From an uncultured Prevotella sp. (GTDB lineage: Bacteria > Bacteroidota > Bacteroidia > Bacteroidales > Bacteroidaceae): 64,000 bases of DNA. Shown in pieces: positions 42,004 to 50,473 of the stretch. Positions within the stretch are counted from its first letter, which is position 1. Each line of letters begins with the position of its first letter. The stretch is from positions 5,165-69,164 of the forward strand of contig CAAGPV010000050.1 of assembly GCA_900771975.1 (NCBI GenBank). Direction: 5' to 3'. Below the pieces are notes generated by a model. It saw nothing but the letters and a program-made list of their open reading frames with translations. It did no database searches and had not been told where the DNA came from. A program made the position numbers and the translations under genes.

Positions 42004-43425
42004 CTATTTGCTACCTCCGCCTAAAGCATAGTAAAGATTAACTATGGATTGGAGCTTGGAGAATTGATCTTGTACTTGGTTTATCTCTGCATTAAGTAAG
42101 TTCTGTTGGGCAGTGATAACCTCCAAATAGGTACTTGAGCTCTGCTTGTACAACATCTCAGTATCCTTCAGATTCTGCTTTAAGACCTCTATACGGTGTT
42201 GTTCAAGTTCGTCAGATTCTTTAGCGGAATTGTAAGCAACCAAGGCATTGCTCACCTCTGAGCCAGCAGACAAAATTGAATTTTGCCAATTATTGTAGGC
42301 TTGCTTGTATTGGTCTTCTGCTACACGAAGAGCTGCAATAAGTTGACCTTTCATAAATATAGGTTGGGTTAATGAACCTACAGCTTGCAGCAGCAATTTA
42401 GCGGGATTCACCAATCCTGAACCATTCGACCAGCCACCAGTACCTTGTATGGTTAAAGATGGATAGAAATTGCCACGAGCTTTTTGCACATCATAGAAAC
42501 AAGCCGCAAGTGCCATTTCGTTTGCATGAACATCAGCGCGGTTGCTTAAGAGTTCCACCCCTACCCCTTTTGAATAGTTTTCGGGTAAAGACTGGCCGTC
42601 AAGTTTTCCGCGAGCTATTGCATGCGCAGGCTCTCCCAACAAAAGGCTAAGCGAATTTTCGCTTTCTCGTATTTGTTGTTTCAAACTTACACCTTGTGTC
42701 TTGACACTATAATATGCAGCCTCTGCACTTTGAACGCTCGTAGAACGGGCACGCCCAAATTGCATTTGCAGTTTCATCATATCCCATGTATCCTTTGTCA
42801 GGCCTTCCATATCATTCACTATTTCCAATTGTCGATCTAACATCAACAACGAATAATAAAGGTTTGCCACATTACAAATCAATCGTGTCTGAACAGCGAC
42901 CTTATAGTCTTGGGTTTGCAACAAACTAGCAGCTGCTACTTGCTTTGAATTGCGTAACTTACCAAACAAATCAACATCCCAACTTGCTACAACTGGCAAT
43001 GTATAACTCTTAGTTGCTTCTACGTGAGAGCCAAAATGTGACAAGGTGCCTTGAGGAGATATTGCTACAGATGGTAAAAAAGCAAGTTTTGCTGTTTTTA
43101 GCTGAGCCTCTGCCATATCAACATTTAATGCTGCATTCAATAAGTCCGGATTGTTTTCAAGAGATTTAGAAATGAGGGTCTGCAAATGCGGGTCTGTAAA
43201 AACACTCTTCCAAGGCAGATTTCCAAAGTCATTAGATCCCTCTAAAGCGGCTTGATTGTTCACCGGATCTCGTACAATGCCTTCCGTCTTAACTTCAGGT
43301 CGCTCATACGTTCCATAAAGGCTCTTACATCCTGTGAGTGACAAGGACATTAAGCAAAACATCCCTATACCTATCGAGCCCCATCTGTGCGAACTTTTCT
43401 GTATTTCTTTATTAAATATATTCAT
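42004..43425 (-). CDS. RND efflux outer membrane factor (TolC/OprM-type lipoprotein)
   Basis: Outer-membrane channel of a tripartite pump, 473 aa from the ATG at 43425. This start gives a lipoprotein signal (GMFCLMSLSLTGCKSLYG, lipobox Cys near residue 32), as usual for OprM-type factors. The open frame reaches an ATG at 43521 that overlaps the RND stop (TAATG), but the added 32 residues precede the signal; they may instead mark a coupling site. Two tandem OEP domains follow (about 70-250 and 270-470), with DLLNAALNVDMAEAQLKTAK and LLSNRADVHANEMALAACFY. It is last in the pump operon. Confidence 0.92.
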   Translation of the reverse strand: MNIFNKEIQKSSHRWGSIGIGMFCLMSLSLTGCKSLYGTYERPEVKTEGIVRDPVNNQAALEGSNDFGNLPWKSVFTDPHLQTLISKSLENNPDLLNAALNVDMAEAQLKTAKLAFLPSVAISPQGTLSHFGSHVEATKSYTLPVVASWDVDLFGKLRNSKQVAAASLLQTQDYKVAVQTRLICNVANLYYSLLMLDRQLEIVNDMEGLTKDTWDMMKLQMQFGRARSTSVQSAEAAYYSVKTQGVSLKQQIRESENSLSLLLGEPAHAIARGKLDGQSLPENYSKGVGVELLSNRADVHANEMALAACFYDVQKARGNFYPSLTIQGTGGWSNGSGLVNPAKLLLQAVGSLTQPIFMKGQLIAALRVAEDQYKQAYNNWQNSILSAGSEVSNALVAYNSAKESDELEQHRIEVLKQNLKDTEMLYKQSSSTYLEVITAQQNLLNAEINQVQDQFSKLQSIVNLYYALGGGSK

Positions 43426-43520
43426 TTTTTCGTCTTTATTTATTAAAACCTTAGACAAGCTTTCTAACTTTGGCCAAAGTTTGTAGTCTTTACTCTGGCC
43501 AAAGTAAAAAGTTATTGACA

Positions 43521-46500
43521 TTACATTGGACGATTTTTAAGTTCATACTCTTTGCTCGCACCTTGTGCATATTGCTTCAATTCCCGCTCAACATCAGGAT
43601 TGCCTTCATCGTGGAAATCCAAAGGCTTAATCTTCTCTTGTAGATATTGGAAAATTGCGAACAAAGCTGGAACAACAAATAACTGACAAATAGTACCAAT
43701 AAGCATACCTCCAACGGCAGCTGCACCCAGCGTCTGGTTTCCGTTACGACCTACACCTGATGCAAACATCAAAGGCAACAGACCGATAATCATTGCGAGT
43801 GAGGTCATAAGGATAGGACGTAGACGTGCACCCGCTCCCAAGATAGCTGCATATTTAATTGCCATACCAGTCTGTCGACGCTCCAATGCAAACTGCACAA
43901 TCAAGATGGCGTTCTTTGCCAACAAACCAATCAACATGATCAAAGCAATCTGCATATAAATATCATTGGTGTGGCCAAACAACTGTGTAAAGGCAAATGC
44001 TCCAGCCAAACCGAACGGTATAGACAATATCACAGACAACGGCAAGAGATAACTCTCATACTGTGCTGACAAAATCAAGTAGACGAAGACTAAGCAAAGA
44101 GCAAATATCAATCCTGTGGAATTGCTCGACTCCTGCTCCGAACGAGTAAGACCCGAGAAGTCATACGAATAGCCTTGTGGCAAGGTTTGCTGAGCAACCT
44201 CTTCCACGGCTTTCAAAGCCTGTCCCGAAGAATATCCGTCTGCAACCGTTGCATTCACGTTAATAGCTGTGTACAGGTTGAAACGGTTTATGTTTGAAGG
44301 ACCATAGACGCGGCGCAATGAAACAAACTCACTGACTGGTGACATTCCGTTGCTAGTCTTTACATAGATCTCGTTGAGAGACGATTCTGTCATACGCGAT
44401 GCCACATCACCTTGTACCATTACACGGAAAAGTTTACCGTATGCATTGAAGTTACTTGCATAGAGTCCACCATAATATCCCTGTAGCACACCCAGTACGG
44501 CTGAAGGAGACGTACCTGCCTGCTTAGTTTTGGCAACGTCCACGTCTACCATATACTGAGGATAAGTAGGACTATACGAAGTCATAGCGTTCGATATTTC
44601 CGGACGTTCGTTGAGAGCTTTCAGATATTTCTTTGTAATCTCGAAGAACTTGTTGAGGTCACCACCAGTCTTGTCCTGCATAGAGAACGACAAACCGTTG
44701 GCAAAGGAGAAACCGGAAATCATAGGAGGACCGAATGCCAAAATCTGTGCATCTTTAATGGTTGCAGTCTGCTTGTAAATCATGCCCAAAATAGAATTCT
44801 GTTCAGCAGGATTGATAAACAGGCCTGCAATGCCAGCACCAGTAAAACAACTCTTTATGCGGTCAAACAGTCCGTAGTCACGCTCGGCAAATGGTTTCAA
44901 CTTTACAATAATAGTTGCCTGGTCAGAACCCTGTCCTGCTATGAAGTTGTAACCAGCTATCATATTTCGGCGTTCGATGTAAGGGTTACTGCCCAACATT
45001 TTATCCACTTGCTTAGCTACCTTCATCGTCTTTTCTTGACCCGTGGCAGGAGGCATGGACATGGTTACGAAAATGGTACCAGTGTCCTCTTCAGGAACAA
45101 GACCGGTCTTGGTTGTACCCATAAGCAGTACCAAAGCCACGATACCCAACACCACCGAACCTCCGGATAGGATGTGGTTGTTGATAACGCGCTCCACACC
45201 TTTTTTATATTTATTGGTAATTTTCTCAAACGATTTGTTAAAGCCTTCGTGGAAACGAGACACAAACGTAGTTTTACCTCCACGTTCTTTGAGTTCTTCA
45301 TCTTTTGGCTTCAACAACACCGCACACAATGCTGGAGACAGAGTCAAAGCGTTTACAGCTGAGATCAGAATTGAAATCGCCATTGTCACACCAAACTCCC
45401 GATAGAACGTACCACTTGTTCCGCCGATAAACGATACAGGAACGAACACAGACGACATCACAAGGGTGATAGATATAATGGCACCCGAAATCTCGTTCAT
45501 GGCATCGATAGAAGCTGTAAGAGCGCTCTTGTAGCCCATATCCAACTTGGCATGTACCGCCTCTACCACCACAATGGCATCATCCACCACAATAGCGATG
45601 GCAAGAAGCAAAGCAGACAACGTCAACAAGTTAATGGAGAAGCCAAATACCCACAGGAAGAAGAACGTACCAATCAATGCCACAGGTACGGCAATCATAG
45701 GGATAAGAGTGGAACGGAAGTCTTGCAGGAAGACATACACCACAAAGAACACCAATACAAGAGTGATAAGCAAGGTTTTAACAACCTCTTCAATTGATGC
45801 AAAAAGGAATTCGGTAACATCCTGCATAACAACATATTCCAATCCCGGTGGGAAATTCTTTGCCTGCTTAGCAAGCTCTGTCTTCACATCTTTTGCAATC
45901 TGCGTAGCATTGGATCCGGCAATTTGTTGAACCATACCCATAACGGCCGGTTGACCATCATTAAGCAAGTTTACATTATACATGAGCACACCCAACTCTA
46001 TACGGGCAACATCTTTAAGATGTAGGGTTTGTCCGTCAACATTACTCTTTAAAATAATGTTTTCATATTCGGTTGGAGTTTGCAAGCGACCTTTGTAACG
46101 AAGCACATACTCGTACGCAACGTTGCTTTGTTCTCCTAACTTACCAGGGGCAGCTTCTATATTCTGCTCGGCAAGGGCTTCTGAAATGTCAGAAGGAACC
46201 AATCCATACTGCTTCATCTTGTCTGGCTTAAGCCAAATTCGCATAGAGTATTTGGCGGTTGAAGGGCTTTGTACGTCACCCACACCGTTGATACGCTTCA
46301 AGGCTGGAACAATGTTGATATCGTTGTAGTTGGTGACAAAGTCAGAACTGTAACGACCGTCTTCACTGGTCAACGAATACATGATGACGTTGGATGTCTG
46401 ACGCTTGGAAACCGTCACACCCACACGGGTAACTTCAGCAGGAAGCAGCGCCTGTGCTTGAGACACACGGTTCTGCACATTTACAGCTGCCATATCAGGG

Positions 46501-46799
46501 TCTGAACCTTGCTTGAAATAAACCGTTATTTGCGCCATACCGTCGTTAGTTGCCGACGATGTCATGTAGGTCATGTTTTCTACACCGTTGATACTCTCTT
46601 CAAGCGGAGTAACAACCGAGTTAAGCACCGTTTGGGCATCCGCACCCGTATAGGTGGTCATCACAGAGATGGTAGGCGGTGCTATGTCCGGATACTGCTC
46701 AATAGGCAGTGACACCAATCCAATCGCACCTAACAGCACGAAGAATATGGATACAACCGTTGAAAGTACCGGTTGCTTTATGAAATTTGTAAAAGTCAT
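43521..46799 (-). CDS. RND multidrug efflux permease (AcrB/HAE1 type)
   Basis: Proton-driven inner-membrane transporter, 1092 aa, with the HAE1 layout: N-terminal helix (about 10-30), porter domain 1, helices 2-6, the D-D pair in the fourth helix (LLAIAIVVDDAIVVVEAVHA near 395-415), a cytoplasmic loop at about 500-545, porter domain 2 and the last helices. Signatures include TYTGADAQTVLNSVVTPLEE and GTSGTFYREFGVTMAISILI. Substrate range is likely hydrophobic drugs, detergents or bile salts. It is 35 bases after the adaptor gene. Confidence 0.96.
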   Translation of the reverse strand: MTFTNFIKQPVLSTVVSIFFVLLGAIGLVSLPIEQYPDIAPPTISVMTTYTGADAQTVLNSVVTPLEESINGVENMTYMTSSATNDGMAQITVYFKQGSDPDMAAVNVQNRVSQAQALLPAEVTRVGVTVSKRQTSNVIMYSLTSEDGRYSSDFVTNYNDINIVPALKRINGVGDVQSPSTAKYSMRIWLKPDKMKQYGLVPSDISEALAEQNIEAAPGKLGEQSNVAYEYVLRYKGRLQTPTEYENIILKSNVDGQTLHLKDVARIELGVLMYNVNLLNDGQPAVMGMVQQIAGSNATQIAKDVKTELAKQAKNFPPGLEYVVMQDVTEFLFASIEEVVKTLLITLVLVFFVVYVFLQDFRSTLIPMIAVPVALIGTFFFLWVFGFSINLLTLSALLLAIAIVVDDAIVVVEAVHAKLDMGYKSALTASIDAMNEISGAIISITLVMSSVFVPVSFIGGTSGTFYREFGVTMAISILISAVNALTLSPALCAVLLKPKDEELKERGGKTTFVSRFHEGFNKSFEKITNKYKKGVERVINNHILSGGSVVLGIVALVLLMGTTKTGLVPEEDTGTIFVTMSMPPATGQEKTMKVAKQVDKMLGSNPYIERRNMIAGYNFIAGQGSDQATIIVKLKPFAERDYGLFDRIKSCFTGAGIAGLFINPAEQNSILGMIYKQTATIKDAQILAFGPPMISGFSFANGLSFSMQDKTGGDLNKFFEITKKYLKALNERPEISNAMTSYSPTYPQYMVDVDVAKTKQAGTSPSAVLGVLQGYYGGLYASNFNAYGKLFRVMVQGDVASRMTESSLNEIYVKTSNGMSPVSEFVSLRRVYGPSNINRFNLYTAINVNATVADGYSSGQALKAVEEVAQQTLPQGYSYDFSGLTRSEQESSNSTGLIFALCLVFVYLILSAQYESYLLPLSVILSIPFGLAGAFAFTQLFGHTNDIYMQIALIMLIGLLAKNAILIVQFALERRQTGMAIKYAAILGAGARLRPILMTSLAMIIGLLPLMFASGVGRNGNQTLGAAAVGGMLIGTICQLFVVPALFAIFQYLQEKIKPLDFHDEGNPDVERELKQYAQGASKEYELKNRPM

Positions 46800-46834
46800 A
46801 TTCTAACCTTTTTACTTACTTTATTGATTATATC

Positions 46835-48136
46835 TTACTTGTTCTTTTTGTCCTTTCCGCCAGTCATTGCCTCCAGGAAACCTCCGGCCGAACCTTGCTT
46901 TTCACCCAAAGCTTCTGCTTTCTTAACAGCTTCGTCATATTCAGCTTCCGACAATGGCTTAATCGCTTGACCGTCTGTAAGACTTGTCAATCCTTTAGTT
47001 ACAATTTTCTCACCCGGTTTCAAACCGCTGACAACAATGTAGTTTAGACCGTCATTTTGTGGATCGACTTTGATTTCAGAATAATGTACCTTATTGTCGG
47101 AAGAGACTTTGTAAACAAAAATCTTATTTTGTACTTGAGTGGTTGCACTTTGCGGAATAAGAATGGCATGGCTATCTGTACGTGGAACAACAATCTGTCC
47201 AGAGCCACCGCTCTTCAGCAAATGCTCAGGATTAGCAAAATGGGCAATCATCTGAATGGTACCTGTTGTTGCATCGATATTTCCTGTAGACTTCACTACA
47301 GTTCCTTCATGGTTATAGATTGAGCCGTCAGCAAGTTGGAGTTGTACAGCAGGGAACTGATTTACAGCATTCGCCATTGAACCTGAGTTCTTCGTCAATG
47401 CCAATACATCTTTTTCTGTCATGGAAAAATAGACCTCTATGGTTCCCACATTTGTAATGGTAGTTACTGCAAGAGCCGAAGATGGACTTACCAAAGCCCC
47501 CTCTTTGTATGGCAAACTACCAACAAATCCACTTGTTGGAGCTTTTACATAACAGAAGCTAAGATTTTCTTTAGCCGTAGCCAAGGATGCCTGTGCTTGA
47601 CGGACAGCAGCTTCAGCTGCTACCACACCCGAACGGGCTTGATTGACTGCGGCCAAAGCGGTTTCATAACTATTCTTGGCCGTTTCCAATTCATAACTTC
47701 CTATTACCTTATTATTATATAGGTTTTTACTGTTTGTATAGGTCAAACGAGCCGTAGCCAACTGAGCATTTGCTGAATTGACACTTGCTTGGGTCTGTTG
47801 CACTTGTGCTTGGGCCGAGTTTACAGCAGCTTGAGCTTGGCGAACTGCTGCCTGATAAGTTGCATTGTCTATAACAAACAACAATTGGCCTGCACTTACA
47901 GCCTGTCCTTCTTTAACAGCTAACTTCGTGATAAATCCTGAAACTTTGGGACGAATCTCCACATCCTGTATACCTTTAATTGTTGCAGGATAAGTCGTTT
48001 TCAACTGCGTTGCCTGTGAGCCAATCTCCAATACAGGATACTCATCGCTCGTTGGCAAACCTTTACTACCTCCGCCACAACTTGTAAGAATAGCTGCGAA
48101 TACAGAGGCAACTAACAAAATTTTGCTTCTTTTCAT
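46835..48136 (-). CDS. RND efflux periplasmic adaptor (membrane fusion protein)
   Basis: Lipoprotein adaptor, 433 aa, linking the permease to the outer-membrane channel. The signal ends at a lipobox (LVASVFAAILTSCGGGSKGL, Cys near 20). The barrel-sandwich and alpha-hairpin domains are clear: VEIRPKVSGFITKLAVKEGQ near 63-82, the Ala/Gln-rich coiled coil (AAVNSAQAQVQQTQASVNSA), and VKAPTSGFVGSLPYKEGALV near 198-217. A Lys-rich tail ends the protein. First gene of the pump operon, with a 140-base structured leader and no dedicated TetR regulator nearby. Confidence 0.95.
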   Translation of the reverse strand: MKRSKILLVASVFAAILTSCGGGSKGLPTSDEYPVLEIGSQATQLKTTYPATIKGIQDVEIRPKVSGFITKLAVKEGQAVSAGQLLFVIDNATYQAAVRQAQAAVNSAQAQVQQTQASVNSANAQLATARLTYTNSKNLYNNKVIGSYELETAKNSYETALAAVNQARSGVVAAEAAVRQAQASLATAKENLSFCYVKAPTSGFVGSLPYKEGALVSPSSALAVTTITNVGTIEVYFSMTEKDVLALTKNSGSMANAVNQFPAVQLQLADGSIYNHEGTVVKSTGNIDATTGTIQMIAHFANPEHLLKSGGSGQIVVPRTDSHAILIPQSATTQVQNKIFVYKVSSDNKVHYSEIKVDPQNDGLNYIVVSGLKPGEKIVTKGLTSLTDGQAIKPLSEAEYDEAVKKAEALGEKQGSAGGFLEAMTGGKDKKNK

Positions 48137-48172
48137 ACCTATTTTTAACTGTTTTACTATTTATTAATTCTC

Positions 48173-48290
48173 TTATAAGACCTAAAGAGGGGCAATTATC
48201 CCCTATCTTTAAAAACTGACACAAAGCCTTTATAAGACCTGTACCATGAAAACTAAACTTTTTTAGCTCAGTTTTCATGGCGCAAAGTTA
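48173..48290 (-). promoter_or_regulatory. Promoter and structured leader of the efflux operon
   Basis: TAACTTTG (minus, 48290-48283) is the -7 box; the -33 is poor. Immediately downstream, over the start site, is a perfect 11-bp inverted repeat, CCATGAAAACT at 48244-48254 with AGTTTTCATGG at 48270-48280. The leader also holds AGGGG-caattat-CCCCT (48188-48204) and a direct repeat TTATAAGACCT at 48173-48183 and 48230-48240. The inverted repeat could be an operator or an RNA hairpin. Confidence 0.5.
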
Positions 48291-48365
48291 GTTATTATCC
48301 TAAAAAAAAATGTATCGGCGGTATTCCTTTTAACATTTATTATCTTGAAAAAAGTGAATATACAC

Positions 48366-49790
48366 TTAAGCAAGTCCCATTTTCTGAGCTTTTATTCTTA
48401 AAAGTTCCATCAGGGCATCATGTTCGTTTGGCACTTTATTGTCAAGCACCGCGTCTTTTAAAGTCTTTTTAAGGATGCCCACTTCTTTTGAAGGAGGAAG
48501 ATGAAACAATTCCATTATCTCATCCCCACCAATACAGGGTTGGAGAAGTCGTTTATAATCACGTACTTTCAAGTCGGCAAGTTTATCTCGAACTGTCTGG
48601 AAATTGTCCAAAAAATGTTTTTTCCGTTGGGCGTTTTTACTTGTGATATCAGCCTCACAGAGCGTCATCAAGTCGTCAATATCGTCACCTGCATCATTCA
48701 TTAGCCTACGTACAGCCGAGTCTGTTACCACCTCATCGGCTATAACAATTGGGCGCATGTGTAAAGCCACCATCTTTTGAACATATTTCATCTTGGCATC
48801 CATGGGCAACTTTAACCTACGGAACAACTGCGGAACCATTCTTGCACCGATATTATTATGATTGTAAAAAGTCCATCCCGACAAATTATCCCATCTCTTG
48901 CTCTTGTTTTTTCCTATATCATGGAACAATGCCGCCCATCGAAGCCACAATTTATCCGATTTATGAGAAACATTGTCAAGCACCTCCAAGGTATGGTAAA
49001 AATTGTTTTTATGTGCTCGTCCATTACGTGTTTCAACAATATCCAATGCCGACAGTTCCGGTATTATGAGTTGCAACAAGCCACATCGCTGCAAATCGAC
49101 AAACCCTTTACTTGGATTAGGCGTAGCCATTATCTTGTTGAGCTCATCAGCGATACGTTCTCCGCTTATAATTTTAATTCTTTCAGCATTCCGTTGCAAA
49201 GCATCAAATGTCTCATCGTCAATAAAGAAATTGAGTTGTGTTGCAAAGCGCACACACCTCAACATACGCAAGGGGTCGTCTGAAAACGTGATATCAGGAT
49301 CTAATGGGGTCCTTATTATTCCATCCCAAAGGTCATCAACGCCGCCAAAAGGGTCAACAAGTTCACCAAAGCGGTCTTTGTTCAGGCAAACAGCCAACGC
49401 ATTAATTGTAAAATCGCGTCGGTTTTGATCGTCTTCCAATGTTCCATCTTCCACAATAGGTTTACGGCTTCCACGGTTGTAACTTTCTTTACGTGCCCCA
49501 ACAAATTCCACTTCAACCCCTTTATATTTTACTTGAGCTGTTCCAAAATTACGAAAAATCGATATATGGGCTTTCGAGCCTAAAAGGTTTTTCAATTCGT
49601 CTGCCACTTTAATGCCACTTCCCACTACAACTACATCAATATCATTGGAAGGTCGTTCGAGGAACAAGTCTCTCACATAACCACCCACTACATAGCACTC
49701 CATTTGAAGTTTGTCTGCTGCGGCTGATATTTTATGGAATATATCTTTATCTAAGAGAGTTGCCAATTCGGCATCAGAAAGATCTTTCAT
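48366..49790 (-). CDS. cca: CCA tRNA nucleotidyltransferase with HD domain
   Basis: Adds or repairs the 3' CCA of tRNAs. I use the ATG at 49790 (MKDLSDAELATLLDKD), 474 aa; the frame extends 12 bases further only with a TTG start. The polymerase head is GGYVRDLFLERPSNDIDVVV near 35-54, with RRDFTINALAVCLNKD and PLRMLRCVRFATQLNFFID. An HD domain near 245-320 (HTLEVLDNVS, WAALFHDIGK) follows, as in Bacteroidota forms. A TACCTTTG -7 box lies at 49827-49820. This gene is needed here because the tRNA-Ser at 59.7 kb does not encode its CCA end. Confidence 0.93.
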   Translation of the reverse strand: MKDLSDAELATLLDKDIFHKISAAADKLQMECYVVGGYVRDLFLERPSNDIDVVVVGSGIKVADELKNLLGSKAHISIFRNFGTAQVKYKGVEVEFVGARKESYNRGSRKPIVEDGTLEDDQNRRDFTINALAVCLNKDRFGELVDPFGGVDDLWDGIIRTPLDPDITFSDDPLRMLRCVRFATQLNFFIDDETFDALQRNAERIKIISGERIADELNKIMATPNPSKGFVDLQRCGLLQLIIPELSALDIVETRNGRAHKNNFYHTLEVLDNVSHKSDKLWLRWAALFHDIGKNKSKRWDNLSGWTFYNHNNIGARMVPQLFRRLKLPMDAKMKYVQKMVALHMRPIVIADEVVTDSAVRRLMNDAGDDIDDLMTLCEADITSKNAQRKKHFLDNFQTVRDKLADLKVRDYKRLLQPCIGGDEIMELFHLPPSKEVGILKKTLKDAVLDNKVPNEHDALMELLRIKAQKMGLA

Positions 49791-49879
49791 TACTACAATC
49801 AATTTCGATTTTGCGCGTGCAAAGGTACAAAAAACAAATGATGTCCCAACTGATGAAATCGTTTATTTAGGTTTTTCGC

Positions 49880-49910
49880 TTTGTTGTTTCAGTGATTTTG
49901 CGTATTTTTG
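49880..49910 (+). promoter_or_regulatory. Promoter giving a near-leaderless transcript
   Basis: TTTG at 49880-49883, 19-base spacer, TATTTTTG at 49903-49910; the ATG at 49919 is 8 bases past it. Confidence 0.75.
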
Positions 49911-49918
49911 CAGTCGTT

Positions 49919-50473
49919 ATGACAGAGCAATCTCACAATACAGAATCTGAATTCAAACGTGTTATGGAAGAGTGCCATACGCTCTTTTCAAAGAAGTTAC
50001 ACGATTATGGTGCATCATGGCGCATTCTTCGGCCCACATCACTGACCGACCAACTTTATATTAAGGCCAAACGTATCCGTTCGTTGGGCATCAAACAAAA
50101 ATCGCTGGTAGGCGAAGGCATACGTCCGGAGTTTATTGCTCTCATCAATTATGGGATTGTTGGAATCATCCAGCTGGAAAACGGATTTGCCGATGTTGTA
50201 GACATGAGTCCGAAAGACGCGCTTGCCCTTTATGACACCCATGCCAAAGAAGCCTTTGACCTCATGCTTAAAAAGAACCACGACTATGGGGAAGCATGGC
50301 GTGAGATGCGCGTAAGCAGTTATACAGACTTCATCCTAACCAAAATTCAGCGCATAAAAGAGATTGAAGACCTTAAAGGCAACACCCTTGTCAGCGAAGG
50401 GATTGAAGCCAATTATTTGGATATTATCAACTACGCCGTCTTTGGTGTTATCAAACTAAGTGGAAAAGATTAA
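49919..50473 (+). CDS. DUF1599 domain protein (internally duplicated)
   Basis: A 184-aa cytoplasmic protein made of two similar halves, each with a K-x-H-D-Y-G motif: CHTLFSKKLHDYGASWRILR near 20-39 and FDLMLKKNHDYGEAWREMRV near 108-127, each followed by an I/K-rich helix and a conserved SEG/GEG-I-NY segment (VGEGIRPEFIALINYG; VSEGIEANYLDIINYA). This is the DUF1599 (nucleotide modification-associated) pattern. Function is unproven. The start is set by the promoter; the 3' end overlaps the following gene by 14 bases. Confidence 0.88.
   Translation: MTEQSHNTESEFKRVMEECHTLFSKKLHDYGASWRILRPTSLTDQLYIKAKRIRSLGIKQKSLVGEGIRPEFIALINYGIVGIIQLENGFADVVDMSPKDALALYDTHAKEAFDLMLKKNHDYGEAWREMRVSSYTDFILTKIQRIKEIEDLKGNTLVSEGIEANYLDIINYAVFGVIKLSGKD

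Noticed and set aside
43426..43521. Upstream ATG of the outer-membrane efflux gene overlapping the RND stop (TAATG)
   Set aside because: It would place 32 extra residues ahead of a clear lipoprotein signal peptide, so the ATG at 43425 was preferred.
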